From the NCBI GenBank assembly GCA_002440885.1, contig DJVY01000250.1, forward strand, positions 1-7,563: DNA of 7,563 nucleotides, read 5' to 3'. Below, one piece after another: positions 5,066-7,563 of this stretch. Source of the DNA: Bacteroidales bacterium UBA6244. Lineage in GTDB: Bacteria > Bacteroidota > Bacteroidia > Bacteroidales > F082. Numbering within the stretch: position 1 is the first letter of the stretch; each line of letters opens with the position of its first letter. The notes under the pieces were generated by a model, which was not told where the DNA came from, did not search any database, and saw only the letters and a program-made list of their open reading frames with translations. A program made the position numbers and the translations under genes.

Positions 5066-7563
5066 TTATTTTACCTTTAGTTGCTTTCTGGCGAAACGTT
5101 CTTTAATGCTATCAACCACATAGTAAACCATCGGGACTAAATAAACCGTTAAAATCATTGATGACAGCAAACCTCCGATGATTACCCACGCCAGGCCGTT
5201 TTTCCATTCGCTGGCTGTACCTTTAGCCAATGCGATTGGCAACATACCGATTGCCATGGCAAGCGTAGTCATTAAAATAGGGCGCATCCGTTCTTTGCCT
5301 GCAATAATCAAAGCCTCTTTAAAATGTTTTCCCTGAGCTTTTAGCTGATTGGTAAAATCCACAATCAGGATGGCGTTTTTTGTGACCAGCCCCATGAGCA
5401 TGATTAATCCTAACTGGGCAAACAGGGTTAAATCGTTTAACGATAAATTTAAAGCAAGAAAGGCTCCGATGCCTGCCATAGGAATGGCAAATAAAGCCAC
5501 AAACGGATAGATATAGCTATCATAGAGGGCAATCATTATCAAATAGATGAGTATAAACGAAATAAGCAGTACCGAGCCCAAAGCCCCAAAACTTTCGTTT
5601 TGCGTTTTGATATCTGCCCCCCAGGTTAATTTTACTCCTTCGGGCAAAGGAGTGGCTTTCAAATAGCTGATTGCTTCGTCGGCTAATGTACCCGATGGCC
5701 TTCCAAATGATTCGGAAGTCAAAGTAACCGATGGTTGCCGGTCTAATCTTTCGAGCAACGAAGGCGAATTATCCTGCACTACTTCTGCAAATTGGGATAA
5801 CTCTATTGGAATGTTCATTAGATTTACGATAGAAAGCCGTTGCACGTCTTCGTAATTTTTTCGGTCAAATTCATCCAACCATATTCTAACCGGGTATTCT
5901 GTTCCATTTTCGGTTAGCGTGGCATCATCGTTTCCTGTAAAGGCCGTTCTCAAGTTTAACCCAACGTAGGCCGTGGATAAACCCAGACGCTGCATCTTAT
6001 CTTTATCCGGAATCACCTTGTATTCCGGACTACCTTCTTCTACCGATAACTGAACATTATCGGCACCAGGAATTTTTTCTACTATGGCTTTCAGTTCCTT
6101 GCCTGTTTTCATTACCAAATCCAAATCGCTTCCGCTCAATGTTATTTTAATTGGCGCTGATTTGGGTAATAACCCCAACACAGCCATAGAAAAGTTAACA
6201 CTTGAAAACTCCTTATTCAATTCCTCACGCAGCGATTTCATAAACGCCTCCGTTTTGATGTCTCTTTCGTTCTCAGGCTTTAGTTGAATGGTAAATTCAG
6301 ATAAATTGGGCGAGCCAACCCCCAAACTCCCAATACCCGTGCTGGGCCCGGCAATATTGCTGAAAAGAGAAGCTACTTCAGGTTGTTGCAGAATGAAATT
6401 TTCTACTTTCCTAGTTCTGATATTGTTCTCCTGTACGGTGGTTATTTTATCATATTCCAGGTTTAAACGAAACTTCCCCTGGTCGCCTGTTGACATCATT
6501 TCTTTGCCAATAATGCCTTGTTTCATCATTACCCCCGTCATTACCAAAAGAAAAATGACTATCGCGGTAAAGATGAGTTTATGGCTGAGTACCCATTCCA
6601 ATTGATGGCCATACCAATTGATGAATGCGGTCAGTTGTTTTTCAAACCACAAGAGAAAACGGTTCATGAAGTTGGTAGGTTTTAAATCTTCCTTTTTACC
6701 GATTCGCGAAGCCAACCAAGGCACTAAGGTAAACCCAACCAATAAGCTGGTAAGCGTGGATGTTATGACCACGATTGAAAACTGCTTCAGCATATCGGCC
6801 ACAAATACCTGCAAAAACAAAATGGGTAAGAATACCACCACATCCACCAAGGTAATAGAAATGGCTGAAAAACCAATCTCCATTCGCCCTTCTAAAGCAG
6901 CAGTAACTTTATCTTTGCCCATATCCAGGTGACGCTGGATATTTTCCAAAATCACAATGGCATCATCCACCAGAATTCCTATAATTAACGACATGGCCAG
7001 CAAGGTCATCAGGTTTAATGTGAAGCCCATCAGCCACATCACGGCAAAGGCAGTAATCAACGAGGTGGGAATGGCAATTAGAACAATCAAAGAATTGCGG
7101 TAACTTCTCAAAAACAGGAACATGACCAGTGAAACCAAAATAACCGCTAAAATCAGGTCATCAACCACTGAATTTACTGCCGCAATGGTCATGTCGGTTG
7201 AATCATCGGCAACTATAAATTTCACCCCGTATTTTGTATTGGCATTTTCAATTTGGGCAAGCTTTGCACGAACCAATTTTGAAACCTCCACGGCATTGGC
7301 ATCTCCTTGCTTTTTTAGCATGAGACCTATCCCGTTTTCACCATTGTACCGGCTTACTGAACTTATCTCTTTCACGCCATCTATAACGGTTGCCACATCT
7401 TTTACATAAACCGGCATGCCGGGTGCAGGCATGGCAACCTGCACATTCATAATATCGGCAACATTGGCGAATTTTCCGGTTAGCCGAACAGAATTACTTT
7501 CTTTGTTGGTTTGTGCCTTACCGGATGGCAAATCAATTCCTGAGCGGTTAATGGCCTCAACAA
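5066..7563 (-). CDS. RND-family efflux permease (AcrB/MdtB-like), N-terminus outside window
   Basis: This is the proton-driven inner-membrane pump subunit of a tripartite efflux system. The frame is open to the window edge (831 residues visible; residue 1 is the codon at 7559-7561). Full-length RND permeases are about 1,040 residues, so roughly the first 200 are missing, including the first membrane helix and part of the porter domain. Visible are the rest of the first porter domain (about 1-125), membrane helices from about 134 onward, the second large periplasmic domain (about 350-650) and the final helix bundle (about 660-815). The proton relay is intact: Val-Asp-Asp-Ala in the fourth helix (Asp199, Asp200) and Lys728 in Gly-Leu-Val-Thr-Lys-Asn-Ala-Ile-Leu of the tenth. 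This matches the drug and amphiphile type of RND pump; a metal exporter is less likely, but the substrate is unproven. The membrane-fusion protein would be expected upstream, outside the window. No outer-membrane TolC-type gene follows; the next gene is the lipid A deacylase homologue. Confidence 0.95.
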   Translation of the reverse strand, partial: VEAINRSGIDLPSGKAQTNKESNSVRLTGKFANVADIMNVQVAMPAPGMPVYVKDVATVIDGVKEISSVSRYNGENGIGLMLKKQGDANAVEVSKLVRAKLAQIENANTKYGVKFIVADDSTDMTIAAVNSVVDDLILAVILVSLVMFLFLRSYRNSLIVLIAIPTSLITAFAVMWLMGFTLNLMTLLAMSLIIGILVDDAIVILENIQRHLDMGKDKVTAALEGRMEIGFSAISITLVDVVVFLPILFLQVFVADMLKQFSIVVITSTLTSLLVGFTLVPWLASRIGKKEDLKPTNFMNRFLLWFEKQLTAFINWYGHQLEWVLSHKLIFTAIVIFLLVMTGVMMKQGIIGKEMMSTGDQGKFRLNLEYDKITTVQENNIRTRKVENFILQQPEVASLFSNIAGPSTGIGSLGVGSPNLSEFTIQLKPENERDIKTEAFMKSLREELNKEFSSVNFSMAVLGLLPKSAPIKITLSGSDLDLVMKTGKELKAIVEKIPGADNVQLSVEEGSPEYKVIPDKDKMQRLGLSTAYVGLNLRTAFTGNDDATLTENGTEYPVRIWLDEFDRKNYEDVQRLSIVNLMNIPIELSQFAEVVQDNSPSLLERLDRQPSVTLTSESFGRPSGTLADEAISYLKATPLPEGVKLTWGADIKTQNESFGALGSVLLISFILIYLIMIALYDSYIYPFVALFAIPMAGIGAFLALNLSLNDLTLFAQLGLIMLMGLVTKNAILIVDFTNQLKAQGKHFKEALIIAGKERMRPILMTTLAMAIGMLPIALAKGTASEWKNGLAWVIIGGLLSSMILTVYLVPMVYYVVDSIKERFARKQLKVK

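Noticed and set aside
6084..7409. Several + strand reading frames opposite the RND permease
   Set aside because: They are antisense shadows of a strongly conserved coding sequence, with no plausible start context or recognisable domain.
7529..7531. TTG as the start codon of the RND permease
   Set aside because: The frame stays open upstream to the window edge (Val-Glu-Ala-Ile-Asn-Arg-Ser-Gly-Ile-Asp before it), and RND pumps need about 200 more N-terminal residues. The gene is cut by the window.
1..7563. CRISPR array, transposon, prophage, toxin-antitoxin or defence genes
   Set aside because: I saw no regularly spaced repeats, terminal repeats, transposase or integrase motifs, or small paired toxin-antitoxin frames. 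The window is explained by envelope and regulatory genes.

Overview
The window looks chromosomal and bacterial, most likely from the phylum Bacteroidota (perhaps Cytophagales-like; the order is a guess). The reasons are a DUF2141 protein, a Crp/Fnr regulator with the N-terminal Cys cluster and Gly-His-Arg-Gly loop that I recall from this phylum, several secreted outer-membrane barrels, mostly absent Shine-Dalgarno sequences and a moderately AT-rich composition. There is no tRNA, rRNA, CRISPR array, insertion sequence or phage gene.

Layout: one gene lies on the + strand, a Crp/Fnr-type regulator (21-713). Everything else is on the - strand and reads toward it. In transcription order these are: the C-terminal four fifths of an RND efflux permease, cut by the right edge (7563 to 5066); a small hairpin (5056 to 5036); an LpxR-type lipid A deacylase homologue (4986 to 4006); an AT-rich gap of 103 bases; and a tight five-gene run. 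That run is DUF2141 protein (3902-3441), calcineurin-like metallophosphoesterase lipoprotein (3431-2628), uncharacterised outer-membrane barrel (2650-2042), phospholipase A1-like outer-membrane protein (2040-1144) and an unusually short TetR-type regulator (1133-750). Its spacings are +9, -23 (overlap), +1 and +10 bases, so it is very probably one transcription unit. The TetR and Crp/Fnr genes converge with 36 bases between their stop codons.

How the parts may fit: nearly every structural gene acts in the outer membrane or periplasm, and two belong to families that remove acyl chains from outer-membrane lipids (LpxR on lipid A, PLA1 on phospholipids). With a periplasmic phosphoesterase, an orphan barrel, an efflux pump and two regulators, the region resembles an envelope lipid-remodelling and stress-response locus. 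The individual families are recognisable; the functional link among them is inference. The best leads are the orphan barrel translationally coupled to the PLA1-like gene, the truncated TetR ending the operon, and the four-Cys motif of the Crp/Fnr protein.
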